This document shows, in pieces, positions 35,950 to 46,748 of a stretch of 64,000 nt of DNA. Within the stretch, counting starts at the first letter, position 1. Every line of letters starts with the position of its first letter. Where the stretch lies: positions 124,001-188,000 of the forward strand of contig NZ_JFKA01000007.1 in assembly GCF_002115755.1 (NCBI RefSeq), written 5' to 3'. The stretch is from Thalassospira mesophila (lineage in GTDB: Bacteria > Pseudomonadota > Alphaproteobacteria > Rhodospirillales > Thalassospiraceae). A program made the translations under genes and the position numbers. The notes under the pieces are model-generated. The model was not told the DNA's origin. It searched no databases and saw only the letters and a list, made by a program, of their open reading frames with translations.

Positions 35950-36957
35950 TTAAATATCGGCAGTTTCTGTTGCGGGAACGGGGGCGGCGGACGCAATGTT
36001 GCCAGCGGGCTTTTCAATGTGCCAGCCCGGATGGCGGGTGGCGACGTGGTTTTCAAAAATGTCCCAGAACTGCAACCGCAATTCATCGCGTTCTTGTAAA
36101 ATTTCGTGCCTGGCCCCTGCGATCTCATGCAGGTTAACGTGTGGATGACGGGAAAAAAGGCGCCGGGTGGTGGCATTATTTACCACACGATCATTGCTTG
36201 ACAGGATCATGGTTGTTGGCGGCAATGATGGCTGGTGGTTTTTTTCGGCTTTGCCATTGGCGTCGGCCATTTGCACATCGAGCATTGCCTGCGCGCGAAA
36301 GCAGGCATGAAGCCACCCTGCCGATACCCCGCCCACGATCAGTTCGGGTTGTTTATGAAGCAGGGCGAAGCTTTGTTCATAGCGGGTTTGATCCGACGTC
36401 AGCAGATTATCGCTGTTAAACGGTTGCAAGGGCGATAGCAGTTTTTGACCGGGCAGGAATTTTTTATCCAGTCCCGATTTACACAGGCTGGCCGATAAAA
36501 GCCGGGCCAGTGTTATCATCCAGTCGGGGCCACCCAGGCCAAAAAACGGCGCGATCATAAGGGCCGAGGAAAATTGTTGCGGGTTGGCCAATAACAGATT
36601 GATACCCACCAGCCCACCGGTGGAATGGGTCATTAACATGGGGCAGGAAATATCGTGCTTGTGCCGAACATGGCGAACAACGGTTGTGGCGTCTTCAATA
36701 TAATGGGCAACGTCCCCGACATAGCCCATTTCAGGAAACGGCGTTTCACGGGCTGACCCGCCCTGACCGCGAAAATCAAATGTTACACAGCCCAGACCCC
36801 GCGCGGCAAGGTCACGTGCGGTTTCGCTATAGCGCTCGATAAACTCGGCGCGTCCTTGTAATATAAAGATATGCCCGCGGGCATTTTCCGGTGTGGAAAT
36901 GCCATAGCGCAATTTTGTTCCGTCAGGGGACAGGCAGTGCTGAATTTCAAACGGCAT
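35950..36957 (-). CDS. Lysophospholipase-like alpha/beta hydrolase (PldB / S33 type)
   Basis: A 335-residue hydrolase with the monoacylglycerol-lipase/PldB pattern: HIFILQGRAEFIERYSE, FDFRGQGGSA near 79-88, nucleophile MTHSTGG near 128-134, acid in SSNDRVVNN and catalytic histidine in GARHEIL. No signal peptide is evident. The natural substrate is likely a lysophospholipid or monoglyceride by family, but this is inference. It lies upstream of no obvious partner; a second hydrolase is encoded about 130 bases further on the same strand. Confidence 0.87.
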   Translation of the reverse strand: MPFEIQHCLSPDGTKLRYGISTPENARGHIFILQGRAEFIERYSETARDLAARGLGCVTFDFRGQGGSARETPFPEMGYVGDVAHYIEDATTVVRHVRHKHDISCPMLMTHSTGGLVGINLLLANPQQFSSALMIAPFFGLGGPDWMITLARLLSASLCKSGLDKKFLPGQKLLSPLQPFNSDNLLTSDQTRYEQSFALLHKQPELIVGGVSAGWLHACFRAQAMLDVQMADANGKAEKNHQPSLPPTTMILSSNDRVVNNATTRRLFSRHPHVNLHEIAGARHEILQERDELRLQFWDIFENHVATRHPGWHIEKPAGNIASAAPVPATETADI

Positions 36958-37086
36958 TCAATATTTCTCGTCGGGTTTGCCCCGAAAACGGGCGGATGAG
37001 CGGGGTTCTGGCGCACGGGAAGGCGATAAACGCCCACCTGTCATTTCGTGGGTCGCGCTGTACGATATATAAACGAAAATGGCGGC

Positions 37087-38382
37087 TCAGGGTTCCAGCG
37101 CTTTGTGAATGAAAACAACCATTTTCCCCATCATGCCATCAAAATCGGGGTTAAAGGTGCCACGGCGCAGGGTGCCCGGCGTTGCCGATTCCAGCAGGTT
37201 GGTTTCGCCGTAAATGGTGTCCTTGTTGTCTTCTTCGCAGGTTTTGTAATCGGCAGGTTCGCGGTAATGGTCGCACCGGCGGTAATCGCCCGTCAGGCCA
37301 TAATGCGGGTTTTGCGGGCGCATGGTCAGGGCGGTGTGGGCATGGTTGACGGTGCGCAAATCGGGGTTTGCCGAGGTGACAACATCAATATCATCGCAAA
37401 TCGGTTGCGGGCGGTCTTGCGAGGCTTTTTCTTCGCCCTGATACCAGATCATATAGCGGTCATCAGATTGCACCTTGCCGCAAAAGAAATGGGCCGCAAG
37501 ATCGGCGCGTATCGTGCGGTCGTCCGAGCTAACAGCCATGAAAACCGGCTGTGTTATGGGCGGCAGGGTGTTTTCGCCAAAGGGCACGGTTAACAACTGA
37601 AATTCGGCGGCGGCATTCATCGCCAGGGATTCATATTTCGCAACATCGTGATCGCGGCGTTTGTCGACCCACGGTTTTACATAGCGCATATAGGGTGTAA
37701 GCCACGCCAGATCGCTATAGGCACCAAAACCGGGTGATAGCAAAACCATTGCCGATAATTCGGCATCGTTACGATGGTTTTCGGCGGCCCGCACCACAAG
37801 GGCCGCGCCCATGGAATATCCAACCGGGATGATATGGCGAATATTGTCGTCAAAACTTTCCAGCCCGTATTTGACCGTGGCTTGCCACGCAGAGGCATCA
37901 ACATCGCGCAAATCGCCCGGCACCGTTCCGTGCCCCGGTAGCAATAAGGCATGTAGCGTTGCACAGGGCAGGGCGGTATGAAGCGACATTGCAATGTCGC
38001 TCATTAAATAGGGGCTGTCTGACAGGCCATGGACCAGTAAAAAGCCGACCCCGTCACCGTTTTCAATTGTTTTGCCGCTTTGGCGGCAGGCCTGCATATC
38101 GGGTTCGATTGCAAAGGGCGCACGCATGGAAACAGCATCGTCGATGCTATAATCATCAAACGGATGCGGTTCGGGGGAATAGCGCAGGTCTTGCAGGGCC
38201 GTGCGAATTTTGGTTTCGCTATCGGTGATGTATTGTGAAAAAGGCGTGCCGGGTTGCGGTGTGGTAATGGCATGGCCCGATGCCTCGAAGCGTGCAGGCC
38301 CTTTGTCGCAGGCGGCAATCAGGCATAAACCGATGACGGCAAGGCAAAATTGCGGGCGGACAAAAGAACGGAAAACATGCAT
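37087..38382 (-). CDS. Putative lipoprotein alpha/beta hydrolase
   Basis: A 431-residue exported hydrolase. The N-terminus has a signal peptide with lipobox (LCLIAACDK, Cys near residue 25), so it should be lipid-anchored. The serine hydrolase core shows FLLVHGLSDSPYLMSDIA near 115-132, the LLPGHGTVPGDL loop and the nucleophile VGYSMGAAL near 191-199; an AVSSDDRT acid region and a late NHAHTA histidine region follow. The mature C-terminus holds a cysteine pair in CDHYREPADYKTCEED. It lies just upstream of the PldB-like gene, on the same strand. The substrate is unknown. Confidence 0.82.
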   Translation of the reverse strand: MHVFRSFVRPQFCLAVIGLCLIAACDKGPARFEASGHAITTPQPGTPFSQYITDSETKIRTALQDLRYSPEPHPFDDYSIDDAVSMRAPFAIEPDMQACRQSGKTIENGDGVGFLLVHGLSDSPYLMSDIAMSLHTALPCATLHALLLPGHGTVPGDLRDVDASAWQATVKYGLESFDDNIRHIIPVGYSMGAALVVRAAENHRNDAELSAMVLLSPGFGAYSDLAWLTPYMRYVKPWVDKRRDHDVAKYESLAMNAAAEFQLLTVPFGENTLPPITQPVFMAVSSDDRTIRADLAAHFFCGKVQSDDRYMIWYQGEEKASQDRPQPICDDIDVVTSANPDLRTVNHAHTALTMRPQNPHYGLTGDYRRCDHYREPADYKTCEEDNKDTIYGETNLLESATPGTLRRGTFNPDFDGMMGKMVVFIHKALEP

Positions 38383-38485
38383 CGGAGGGGATCCTGTGAT
38401 GGCCGGGCAAACCGTATGCTCAGTGGGGCGATGTTAGGACGATGTTAGCACGGTATTATAATGTCATATCACACGTGGCCGGGAC

Positions 38486-38519
38486 AAAAAAGAAACGGCA
38501 TCCGAAACAGGGATGCCGT
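38486..38519 (-). terminator. Terminator of the OsmC gene
   Basis: ACGGCATCC and GGATGCCGT form a 9-bp stem; the minus-strand flank is TTTCTTTTTTGTCC. It lies 85 bases after the OsmC-family stop. Confidence 0.75.
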
Positions 38520-38603
38520 GTACTATAGCGTGTTGCCGTGCATTATCGGCGATCAATGTTGTGTTATCGACGGGCTGGCGTGGTGCCGGTCGACACGCCG
38601 ATA

Positions 38604-39008
38604 TTAATCAAGCAATTCCCAACTGTGGGTCAGTTCGGCGGCCTTTGCCAGCATGATCGATGCCGAGCAGTATTTTTCAGCCGATAAATGAACCGCACGT
38701 TCAATTTTTGCTTCGTTCAGATTTTCGCCGCGCACCTTGAAATGCAGGTGAATTTTAGTGAAAACCTTGGGGTCGGTTTCCGCGCGTTCGGCTTTGATAT
38801 CGGTTTCAACATCAAGAATATTTTCGCGGCCTTTTTGCAAAATATGAACCACGTCAATCGATGAACAACCAGCGACCCCCAGCAACAGCATCTCCATCGG
38901 GCTGGGGCCAAAGCCGCTTTCGCGGTTGCCATCCATGACCACACCATGACCCGACCCGCTGGTGCCGGTGAAGGTCAGATTTTCAAGCCATTTGACCCGT
39001 GCTTCCAT
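38604..39008 (-). CDS. OsmC-family peroxiredoxin-like protein
   Basis: A 134-residue protein with the two OsmC-family cysteines at Cys48 (GVAGCSSID) and Cys114 (SAEKYCSASI), which in related proteins reduce organic hydroperoxides. The GPSPMEMLLLG segment is typical of the YhfA-type subgroup, whose function is less clear than that of Ohr. AAAGGA about 9 bases before the ATG at 39008 decides the start; the upstream in-frame codons run through that site. Confidence 0.9.
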   Translation of the reverse strand: MEARVKWLENLTFTGTSGSGHGVVMDGNRESGFGPSPMEMLLLGVAGCSSIDVVHILQKGRENILDVETDIKAERAETDPKVFTKIHLHFKVRGENLNEAKIERAVHLSAEKYCSASIMLAKAAELTHSWELLD

Positions 39009-39264
39009 TGTCTTTGTTCCTTTTGGCATCCCCGGTATGTTTACGGGGGATAAATTTATGTTGCCTAACCTCTAGCCGGACAATCGGGCTCTATCAAGCC
39101 TGCAATTGCGCTTTGCAAGGTCGCTGGTCCTTGCAAAGGACGGGACGGGGTAAAATATCATATAAAATTGCCGCTTTAGGCATTTTGTCATCGGCGGGAA
39201 TCAGGTAAAATAAACACTAATCATATATGGTTTGTCGCATTGTCAACCATTGGGGGAACAGCAC

Positions 39265-39618
39265 ATGACCGAAGATACAGGCCGTACAAAAAGCCGTTTC
39301 CGCATGGCGATGGAACATGTGATCCGGGAAATTAATCACGAGGTGATCAGCCCGGCCATACCGGACCTGACCGTTGAAAAGATTTTGCCACTAATGGTGT
39401 CGGTCGCGCATTCGCGCGCGGCCTATTTGCGCTACGCCTTTAAACTGGCCGGGGATGGCAAAACAAACCACCCGACCGAGGCTGAAGTGCTGAAATTGCG
39501 GCAATTGCGCGAGGCCTATGAAGAAATGAAAGTTGCCAGTGCGGAACTCGAACATTGTGTTGATCGTGGTTATATCGATCTGGCAGATAACCCGGTGAGC
39601 AAAAAGCCCGGCGAGTAA
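39265..39618 (+). CDS. Hypothetical helical protein, 117 aa
   Basis: I do not recognise a family. The protein is predicted mostly helical, with RMAMEHVIREINHEVISPAI near the start, LPLMVSVAHSRAAYLRYAFK in the middle and an EAYEEMKVASAELEHCVDRG helix at the end. It has no signal peptide. A GGGGAA site precedes the ATG at 39265. It lies 86 bases before the PAS-GGDEF gene on the same strand, so it might be co-transcribed with it and act with it, but nothing proves that. Confidence 0.6.
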   Translation: MTEDTGRTKSRFRMAMEHVIREINHEVISPAIPDLTVEKILPLMVSVAHSRAAYLRYAFKLAGDGKTNHPTEAEVLKLRQLREAYEEMKVASAELEHCVDRGYIDLADNPVSKKPGE

Positions 39619-39704
39619 TATGGGGCCCACAACGCGATCACGGCATGCATGCCGCCCCAAATGATTGTGAATGACAGCAGCGTTTGAACAGGGAGTGCGC
39701 CTTG

Positions 39705-41438
39705 ATGGCGCGTATATGTGCATTGGCGATTAGTTCCGAAATTGTTGCGACGGCGGCCCTGGGGCGCGATGGTGTTATTTTCCTGTCACCAGACGATTTG
39801 TCGGTTCAGCATGCAAATGCCGTGGCGACAAAATTGCTGTCAAAGGTTGCGGTCGGCCTTAAAGCAGGCACCGCGTTAAAACAATTCCTGGCATTGTTAT
39901 CGCGCGAGGCCAGTTTTAGCGACAGCGATGGTGTTGAAGCTGTTCGCAAGGCATTGCAGCAAATTGGCAAACCCGGTGTGCATGATTTGCCGTCTTTTAA
40001 TGTCGGTGATGTGCGGATTAACTGGCACAAGGCTGATGGGCCTTCTGGCCTGACGGCGTTATTGTTGCACGATGTTACACGCAGCGAAGGCCTGGCGCGC
40101 AATTTATCGGACCACAAATTTTTTATTCAGCACCTGATCGATGTGCTGCCGATTCCGATTTATGTCAAAAATATCGAAGGCGTGATCAATCGTTGCAACA
40201 CGGCCTTTGCCGACCTGTTTGGCCGCAAGCTTGAGGCGGTTTTGGGCCGCAAGTCTGCTGATGTGGCCCCGGCAATGCTGGATGCCATCATGAACAGCAA
40301 GGAAAAGCCGTTGCTGCTAAGCGAAAGCAATATTCGCGATGAAATCACCTTTGAGCAGGAAGACGGTACGCCAAGAGCGGCAATTTTCGCGGCCTCTACC
40401 CTTAAAGCCCCCAGCGGGGCCATTGGCGGCACGATCGGCTCGCTGATTGATATTACCTCGCTTAAAAAGGCCGAGGCCGAAGTGGCGGGGGCGGCGGCAC
40501 GCCTGACCGATATTTTGCAAAAAGCCCCGATTGGCGTGGGGATTTCGGATCGTGCCACAGGAAATTTTCTGTTTTTCAATCAGACTTTTGTGGAATTGCT
40601 GGGCATAGAAGTCAACAGCAGCACCCTTGACCTGCCAGATGACATTGCGAGCCCGACCGACGCCAGCCTGCCCCTGACCGATGCGACAGACAGCATTTTG
40701 TTATCCGAACGCTACCGGGAAAAAAGCTTGTTTGAAATGGATGCGATGGGTGAATTGCACGATGTGGAACTGCGTATTCGCCCGACCGGGGCCAAGGAAG
40801 CCCGCTGGTTACGCACATCGTTAGAGCCGTTGCCGTTCGAGGGCCGCGAAGCAGTTTTGTGGTGGGTGGCTGATATTACCAAACAGAAAATGGCCTCGCG
40901 CGAATTGCAAAACAAAGCCAATAACGACGAATTGACCGGGCTGGCCAACCGGGCGCGGTTTATGCAAAAGCTGAACCATTGTGAGTCTGTTTTGCGCGGC
41001 ACCGAAACCCCGGCGGCGGTGTTTTTGCTTGATCTGGATGGGTTCAAGCAGGTGAACGACACGCTGGGCCATGCGGCGGGCGATTGGGTGCTGGTCGAAA
41101 CAGCGCGTCGTCTGGTGCGGGTGGGGCGCCGGGCCGATGAAGTGGCCCGTTTGGGCGGCGATGAATTTACCATGGTTTTTGTCAATAAAGGCCGTGCTGC
41201 CGAAATGACCAAAATTGCGGGCGATATTTTAAAAGCCATGGCCGAACCCTATGTCTGGGAAGGGAAGACCTGCCCGATTGGGGCCTCAATCGGGATTTCG
41301 GTTTTTGATGGCGGCTTTTGCGATATGAGCGAGCAATTGCGCCGGGCCGACAAGGCCATGTATCAGGCGAAGCTGGCCGGTAAGGGGCAATATATCGTTT
41401 ATGATGGCGCCATGGATGTGGATCTTAACGACGACTGA
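39705..41438 (+). CDS. PAS-GGDEF diguanylate cyclase
   Basis: A 577-residue cytoplasmic protein with two PAS-like sensor domains (about 130-250, IDVLPIPIYVKNIEGVINR; and about 265-400, ILQKAPIGVGISDRATG) and a C-terminal GGDEF domain. The active site is GGDEF (484-488), and the RxxD product-inhibition site (RRAD) lies five residues upstream, so it should make c-di-GMP under feedback control. No membrane helix is seen. The ATG at 39705 has a GGGAG site 8 bases upstream; an in-frame TTG at 39684 is rejected. The window's EAL protein could act in the opposite direction. Confidence 0.9.
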   Translation: MARICALAISSEIVATAALGRDGVIFLSPDDLSVQHANAVATKLLSKVAVGLKAGTALKQFLALLSREASFSDSDGVEAVRKALQQIGKPGVHDLPSFNVGDVRINWHKADGPSGLTALLLHDVTRSEGLARNLSDHKFFIQHLIDVLPIPIYVKNIEGVINRCNTAFADLFGRKLEAVLGRKSADVAPAMLDAIMNSKEKPLLLSESNIRDEITFEQEDGTPRAAIFAASTLKAPSGAIGGTIGSLIDITSLKKAEAEVAGAAARLTDILQKAPIGVGISDRATGNFLFFNQTFVELLGIEVNSSTLDLPDDIASPTDASLPLTDATDSILLSERYREKSLFEMDAMGELHDVELRIRPTGAKEARWLRTSLEPLPFEGREAVLWWVADITKQKMASRELQNKANNDELTGLANRARFMQKLNHCESVLRGTETPAAVFLLDLDGFKQVNDTLGHAAGDWVLVETARRLVRVGRRADEVARLGGDEFTMVFVNKGRAAEMTKIAGDILKAMAEPYVWEGKTCPIGASIGISVFDGGFCDMSEQLRRADKAMYQAKLAGKGQYIVYDGAMDVDLNDD

Positions 41439-41485
41439 CGGTCGCGTTTGGCATCGTGATATTTGATTGTCCCGCACAATTGACG

Positions 41486-41521
41486 ATACCCCGTTTGCCA
41501 TCAGGCGGACGGGGTATTTTT
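41486..41521 (+). terminator. Terminator of the GGDEF gene
   Basis: ATACCCCGT pairs with ACGGGGTAT, with an inner GCC/GGC, followed by TTTTT. It faces the terminator of glnA. Confidence 0.8.
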
Positions 41522-41582
41522 ATGCCCTTACGGTTTTAAAAGGGGAGCAGGTGAGCTGCGATCCAGCTTTAGGCGCAGCAGA

Positions 41583-41616
41583 TAAAAAGAAACGCCCGGC
41601 AATATGCCGGGCGTTT
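41583..41616 (-). terminator. Terminator of glnA
   Basis: AAACGCCCGGCA and TGCCGGGCGTTT form a perfect 12-bp stem with a 3-base loop; the minus-strand flank is TCTTTTTATC. It lies 29 bases after the glnA stop. Confidence 0.85.
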
Positions 41617-41644
41617 CCAATTTATAGGGTGATTGAAAGATCAA

Positions 41645-43054
41645 TCAGCCGCTGTAATACATATCAAATTCGACCGGGTGCGGTGACTGTTCAAAACGGA
41701 TCACTTCGTCCATTTTCAACTTAATGTACGCTTCGATCAAATCGTCGGTCATCACGTCGCCTTTTTTCAGGAACTCGCGGTCCTTATCAAGGCTTTCAAG
41801 GGCTTCACGCAGGGATGCGCAAACGGTCGGAACTTCTTTGAGTTCTTCCGGCGGAAGATCATAGAGGTTCTTGTCCATGGCTTCGCCCGGATGGATCTTG
41901 TTTTCGATGCCGTCAAGGCCAGCCATCAGCATGGCAGAGAATGCCAGATACGGGTTGGCAAGCGCATCGGGGAAGCGAATTTCAACGCGTTTGCCCTTGG
42001 GCGACGCGGTGTAGGGAATACGGCAGGAAGCCGAACGGTTACGGGCCGAATATGCCAGCAGAACCGGTGCTTCAAAACCCGGAACCAGACGCTTGTAGCT
42101 GTTGGTGGTCGGGTTGGTGAAAGCGTTCAGCGCTTTGGCATGCTTAATGATGCCGCCGATATAGTAAAGCGCCATGTCGGACAGGTCGGCGTAGCCGTTA
42201 CCTGCAAACAAAGGCTTGCCTTCGTTCCAGATCGACTGGTGGGTGTGCATGCCAGAACCGTTATCGCCCCAAACCGGTTTCGGCATGAAGGTGGCGGTTT
42301 TGCCATACTGGTGTGCAACCATGTGGATGCAATATTTGTAAATCTGGATTGCGTCGGCATGTTCGATCAGGGTGCCAAAGCCGATACCCAGTTCGTGCTG
42401 CGACGGGGCAACTTCATGGTGGTGCTTTTCGCAACGCACGCCCATTTCGTTGATGTAGTTGACCATTTCAGCGCGGATATCGTTGGCTGAGTCAACCGGC
42501 TGTACCGGGAAATAACCGCCCTTGGGTCCCGGGCGATGGCCACGGTTGCCGCCTTCGAATTCGGTACCGGTGTTGTACGGACCTTCTTCGGAGTCAAGAT
42601 GATAGCTCATGCCTTCGCCAGCGGTGGTCCAGCGAACGTCGTCGAACATGAAGAATTCAGGTTCTGCACCGAAATAGGCGGTGTCACCAATGCCGGCAGA
42701 CTTCATGTATGCCAGTGCGCGTTTCGCAGTCGAACGCGGGCAACGTTCGTAACCCTGGCCGGTGGCCGGTTCGATAACGTCGCAAACGATGATCAGGGTC
42801 GGCTGTGCGGTAAACGGGTCAACAACGGCGGTCGACGGGTCGGGCATCAGAACCATGTCGGATTCGTTGATTTCTTTCCAGCCACCAATGGACGAACCAT
42901 CAAACATAATGCCGTCAACGAAAACGTCTTCGTCGATCGTGCAGATGTCCTGTGCAGTGTGCTGCCATTTACCTTTGGAATCGGTAAAACGCAGATCCAC
43001 AAACTGGATGCCTTTTTCTTTGATCAAATTAAGTACTGAAGCAGCGTCAGACAT
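41645..43054 (-). CDS. glnA: Glutamine synthetase, type I
   Basis: Makes glutamine from glutamate, ammonia and ATP; the main ammonium-assimilation enzyme. The 469-residue protein matches GSI-beta: [11 protein letters not shown] near 50-60, [10 protein letters not shown], the NRSASCRIP region and the adenylylation tyrosine in NLYDLPPEE near residue 397, so GlnE can switch it off. A good AAAGGG site precedes the ATG. It follows glnB by 63 bases and has its own terminator; control is through the sigma-54 promoter of glnB, with an own promoter in the gap possible. Confidence 0.97.
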   Translation of the reverse strand: MSDAASVLNLIKEKGIQFVDLRFTDSKGKWQHTAQDICTIDEDVFVDGIMFDGSSIGGWKEINESDMVLMPDPSTAVVDPFTAQPTLIIVCDVIEPATGQGYERCPRSTAKRALAYMKSAGIGDTAYFGAEPEFFMFDDVRWTTAGEGMSYHLDSEEGPYNTGTEFEGGNRGHRPGPKGGYFPVQPVDSANDIRAEMVNYINEMGVRCEKHHHEVAPSQHELGIGFGTLIEHADAIQIYKYCIHMVAHQYGKTATFMPKPVWGDNGSGMHTHQSIWNEGKPLFAGNGYADLSDMALYYIGGIIKHAKALNAFTNPTTNSYKRLVPGFEAPVLLAYSARNRSASCRIPYTASPKGKRVEIRFPDALANPYLAFSAMLMAGLDGIENKIHPGEAMDKNLYDLPPEELKEVPTVCASLREALESLDKDREFLKKGDVMTDDLIEAYIKLKMDEVIRFEQSPHPVEFDMYYSG

Positions 43055-43117
43055 GATGCAACCCTTTAAAACTCAATAATATAGCGACCGTACAGCAAGC
43101 AGGGATGAAATGACCGA

Positions 43118-43946
<829 letters not shown>

Positions 43947-45116
43947 ATGATGTCGGATTTTATTGGCAATCCCCTGTTTGCATCGGGCGGTATTACGATT
44001 TTTGAGGTCATGAGCGGCCTTGCACGCAAACATAACGCCATCAATCTGGGGCAGGGTGCCCCCGACACCGACGGCCCGGCCGATATTCGCCAGGCAGCGG
44101 CGGATGCCACGATGAATTTGTCAAACCAGTATCCCTCCATGATGGGTATTCCCGAACTGCGCGAAGCGGTTGCCCGCCATAACCAGCGTTTTTACGACCT
44201 GGATGTTGATGCCCAAACCGAGGTGATGGTGACAGCAGGGGCGACTGAGGCGCTGGCAAATGCCATATTGGGGCTGGTGGCACCGGGTGACGAAGTGGTG
44301 TTGATTGAACCGCTTTACGACAGTTATTTGCCGATTGTGAAGCTGGCAGGCGGTATTCCCAAGCTGGTGCGCGTGACACCGCCGCATTGGGAATTGCCCC
44401 GCGATGAATTGGCGGCTGCGTTTTCTGATAAAACCAAACTGGTCTTGATCAATTCGCCGATGAACCCGTGTTCAAAGGTATTTAGCGACGATGAATTGCA
44501 GTTTTTGTCGGAACTGGTGATCAAGCACGATGCCTATGCCCTGTGTGACGAGGTTTACGAGCATCTGGTGTTTGACGGGCGCACGCACCGCCCCCTGATG
44601 ACCTTTCCCGGCATGCGCGACCGTTGTGTGCGTATAGGCTCGGCGGGCAAGACGTTCTCGCTGACGGGCTGGAAAGTGGGCTACATTACCGCGTGCCCCA
44701 AATTGCTGGAGCCGATTTCAAAGGCGCATCAATATCTGGTTTTTACCACAGCACCCAATTTGCAACATGGTGTGGCCTATGGCCTTAATCAGGATGACAG
44801 CTATTTTAACGGTTTCACCGCCGTTATGGAAACCAAGCGGGATTACCTGATGAAGGGATTGCGCGAGGTGGGGTTTGATGTGCTGGACTCGCAAGGCACA
44901 TATTTCATTACCTGCGATTTTCGCCCGCTAGGGTTTGAAGGCGATGACGAGGCATTTTGCCAGTACCTGATTGAAAAAGTCGGGGTGGTGGCCATTCCGG
45001 TTTCGGCCTTTTATCAACAAGGCGATGTCCGCCATTTTGTCCGTTTTTGTTTTTGCAAGCGCGAAGAAATGATGGAAGAAGCGATTGAACGAATGAAAAA
45101 GGTTTTTGCCGCTTGA
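43947..45116 (+). CDS. Class I/II pyridoxal-phosphate aminotransferase
   Basis: A 389-residue fold-type I aminotransferase. PLP lysine is in SAGKTFSLTGWKVGY near residue 235; the Asn/Asp/Tyr PLP contacts appear as NSPMNPCSK, CDEVYEHL and GQGAPD. It most resembles the YbdL/kynurenine-aminotransferase group, which transaminates methionine or aromatic amino acids. AAAGGA lies 6 bases before the ATG (a second ATG follows directly). It is divergent from glnB. The exact substrate cannot be read. Confidence 0.9.
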   Translation: MMSDFIGNPLFASGGITIFEVMSGLARKHNAINLGQGAPDTDGPADIRQAAADATMNLSNQYPSMMGIPELREAVARHNQRFYDLDVDAQTEVMVTAGATEALANAILGLVAPGDEVVLIEPLYDSYLPIVKLAGGIPKLVRVTPPHWELPRDELAAAFSDKTKLVLINSPMNPCSKVFSDDELQFLSELVIKHDAYALCDEVYEHLVFDGRTHRPLMTFPGMRDRCVRIGSAGKTFSLTGWKVGYITACPKLLEPISKAHQYLVFTTAPNLQHGVAYGLNQDDSYFNGFTAVMETKRDYLMKGLREVGFDVLDSQGTYFITCDFRPLGFEGDDEAFCQYLIEKVGVVAIPVSAFYQQGDVRHFVRFCFCKREEMMEEAIERMKKVFAA

Positions 45117-45249
45117 GACGGCAGAGCTGACATATCATACCAGATCTCACTGAGGGTGACTCATGGAGGTCTGGTTAGGCGCGACTGCGCCGCGCGGCCT
45201 GTGCCGCGAAAGGCAAGGGCTTCGTCGAAGCCCGCCCGCCGACTGAGGG

Positions 45250-45284
45250 CTGCATTGATCGGTTTCGATCAGTGCAGTTTGGTT
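45250..45284 (+). terminator. Terminator of the aminotransferase gene
   Basis: CTGCATTGATCG pairs with CGATCAGTGCAG (one G-T pair), followed by TTTGGTTTC. The T-tract is broken, so strength is moderate. Confidence 0.55.
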
Positions 45285-45304
45285 TCAGGTCGTGATCAGG
45301 ACAG

Positions 45305-45340
45305 TAAAAAAGAGGACATCGTTTCGGGCGATGTCCTCTT
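45305..45340 (-). terminator. Terminator of the Gfo/Idh gene
   Basis: AGAGGACATCG and CGATGTCCTCT form an 11-bp stem around TTTCGGG; the minus-strand flank is TTTTTTACTG. It lies about 30 bases after the stop. Confidence 0.8.
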
Positions 45341-45372
45341 TATATTATGTGCGGCAACGCATGGTCCGGCGG

Positions 45373-46377
45373 TTATTTCTGATCGACCATTTCCCAGCTG
45401 CCGGTACGGGCGGAGCGCGCCAGACCATCCAGAATTTTCATATTGGCGATGGCATCTTCGATCGGATAATCGACCGCCATATCGCCATTGAAAATGGCGG
45501 TCGCCGTTTCGCCTTGCAAGGTATAGTGATTGCACACCGGAAAGCTGATTTCGCGGGCGTCGTCAAAGCCGGGCTGCTTTTGGGTGCCAACACGGATAAC
45601 GGCCGGGTTTTCGGGCACCGGATTATAGGGCATGACAATTTCAATGCGCCCTTCGGTACCCAGAATGTGAACGCGCTGGACCGCAGCAGATTGCGTACCG
45701 CAGACAAAGCTGGCCTGAACGCCGCTGCCAAAATCGAGCATGCCGGAAACCAGCCGGTCGGTGCCAAATTTGGGGTCTTTGTCCATAAGCGATACCACAC
45801 GCACCGGTTCGCGCCCGGTAATATAGCGCGGGCCGATAATGCAATAGCACCCGATATCAAGCAGCCCGCCGCCGCCAATATCCTTTTTGTTGCGCACATT
45901 GCCAGGGTCGGTGTTGTGATAGGTGAATATGCTTTGAACGGCGGTTAACTCGCCGATCTGGCCACTGGTGACCAGTTCTTGGGCGTGTTTCCATTGCGGG
46001 TGGTGGCGCACCATAAAGGCTTCCAGCACCTGCTTGCCGCTTTTGTCGCGTGCTTCGATCAGGCGCTGGGCATCTTCGGTGTCCAGGCCAATCGGTTTTT
46101 CACACAATACGTGTTTTCCCGCTTCCAGCGCCTTGATTGTCCATTCAACATGCAAATGGTTGGGCAGGGGGTTGTACACGGCCTCGATCGAGGGATCGGC
46201 CAGCAATTCCTCATAGGACCCATAGGCGCGCGGAATCCGCAGATTTTCGGCTACTTCACGGGTTTTTTCCAAATCACGGCCGGCAATGGCCAGAATTTCC
46301 AGCTTGTCGCTTTGCTGCATGGCCGGAATAACTTTTGCCGTGCCAATATTGGCTGTGCTGATCACGCCCCACTTCAT
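45373..46377 (-). CDS. Gfo/Idh/MocA-family NAD(P)-dependent oxidoreductase
   Basis: A 334-residue dehydrogenase acting on sugars or cyclitols. The N-terminal Rossmann domain (WGVISTANIGTAKVIPAM), the NPLPNHLHVEW segment and the catalytic EKPIG motif near residue 93 are clear, with the C-terminal substrate domain holding GGGGLLDIGCY. GGAGA precedes the ATG. It is a single gene with its own terminator; the neighbours give no hint of the substrate. Confidence 0.9.
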   Translation of the reverse strand: MKWGVISTANIGTAKVIPAMQQSDKLEILAIAGRDLEKTREVAENLRIPRAYGSYEELLADPSIEAVYNPLPNHLHVEWTIKALEAGKHVLCEKPIGLDTEDAQRLIEARDKSGKQVLEAFMVRHHPQWKHAQELVTSGQIGELTAVQSIFTYHNTDPGNVRNKKDIGGGGLLDIGCYCIIGPRYITGREPVRVVSLMDKDPKFGTDRLVSGMLDFGSGVQASFVCGTQSAAVQRVHILGTEGRIEIVMPYNPVPENPAVIRVGTQKQPGFDDAREISFPVCNHYTLQGETATAIFNGDMAVDYPIEDAIANMKILDGLARSARTGSWEMVDQK

Positions 46378-46622
46378 CGGATTCTCCGTTTCCTTATCTT
46401 GTCCGGCATTATGTGTCTGATGCCAAACACACCGGATTCATGATATTGCGTTGACTTAATTGTTCTCATTGTGCCCCGACGCAAGTGAAATATGTGAGGG
46501 AAAAACGCATGGCCCCGAAAAGCAACGGTCTCGGGATGTCATTTCACACCCGGAAAATCGCGGTGAATGGCGGTTTGTGAGGCTTTATCGGGGCCTAGAT
46601 GAAAAAAAGTCGAAATCTCCGC

Positions 46623-46651
46623 TTGACGTACCCTGTCCCCGGCGATAAAAA
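46623..46651 (+). promoter_or_regulatory. Promoter of tRNA-His
   Basis: TTGACG and TAAAAA are exactly 17 bases apart, with tRNA-His starting 15 bases downstream. Identical in design to the promoters of tRNA-Met and tRNA-Lys in this window. Confidence 0.75.
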
Positions 46652-46665
46652 CCGCGCCACACGAT

Positions 46666-46743
46666 GGCGGGTGTAGCTCAGTCGGTTAGAGCGCCAGATT
46701 GTGGCTCTGGAGGTCGTGGGTTCAATCCCCATCATTCGCCCCA
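46666..46743 (+). tRNA. tRNA-His (anticodon GTG)
   Basis: The anticodon stem CCAGA/TCTGG encloses loop TTGTGGC, giving anticodon GTG. The gene encodes the extra G-1 (46666) opposite discriminator C73, the hallmark of tRNA-His, and the CCA end (46741-46743). Confidence 0.95.
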
Positions 46744-46748
46744 TTGTG

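Noticed and set aside
45152..45248. Small hairpins (for example GGGCTTCGTCGAAGCCC) as an sRNA or REP element
   Set aside because: A single occurrence with no promoter or repeat copies in the window; not enough to call an RNA.
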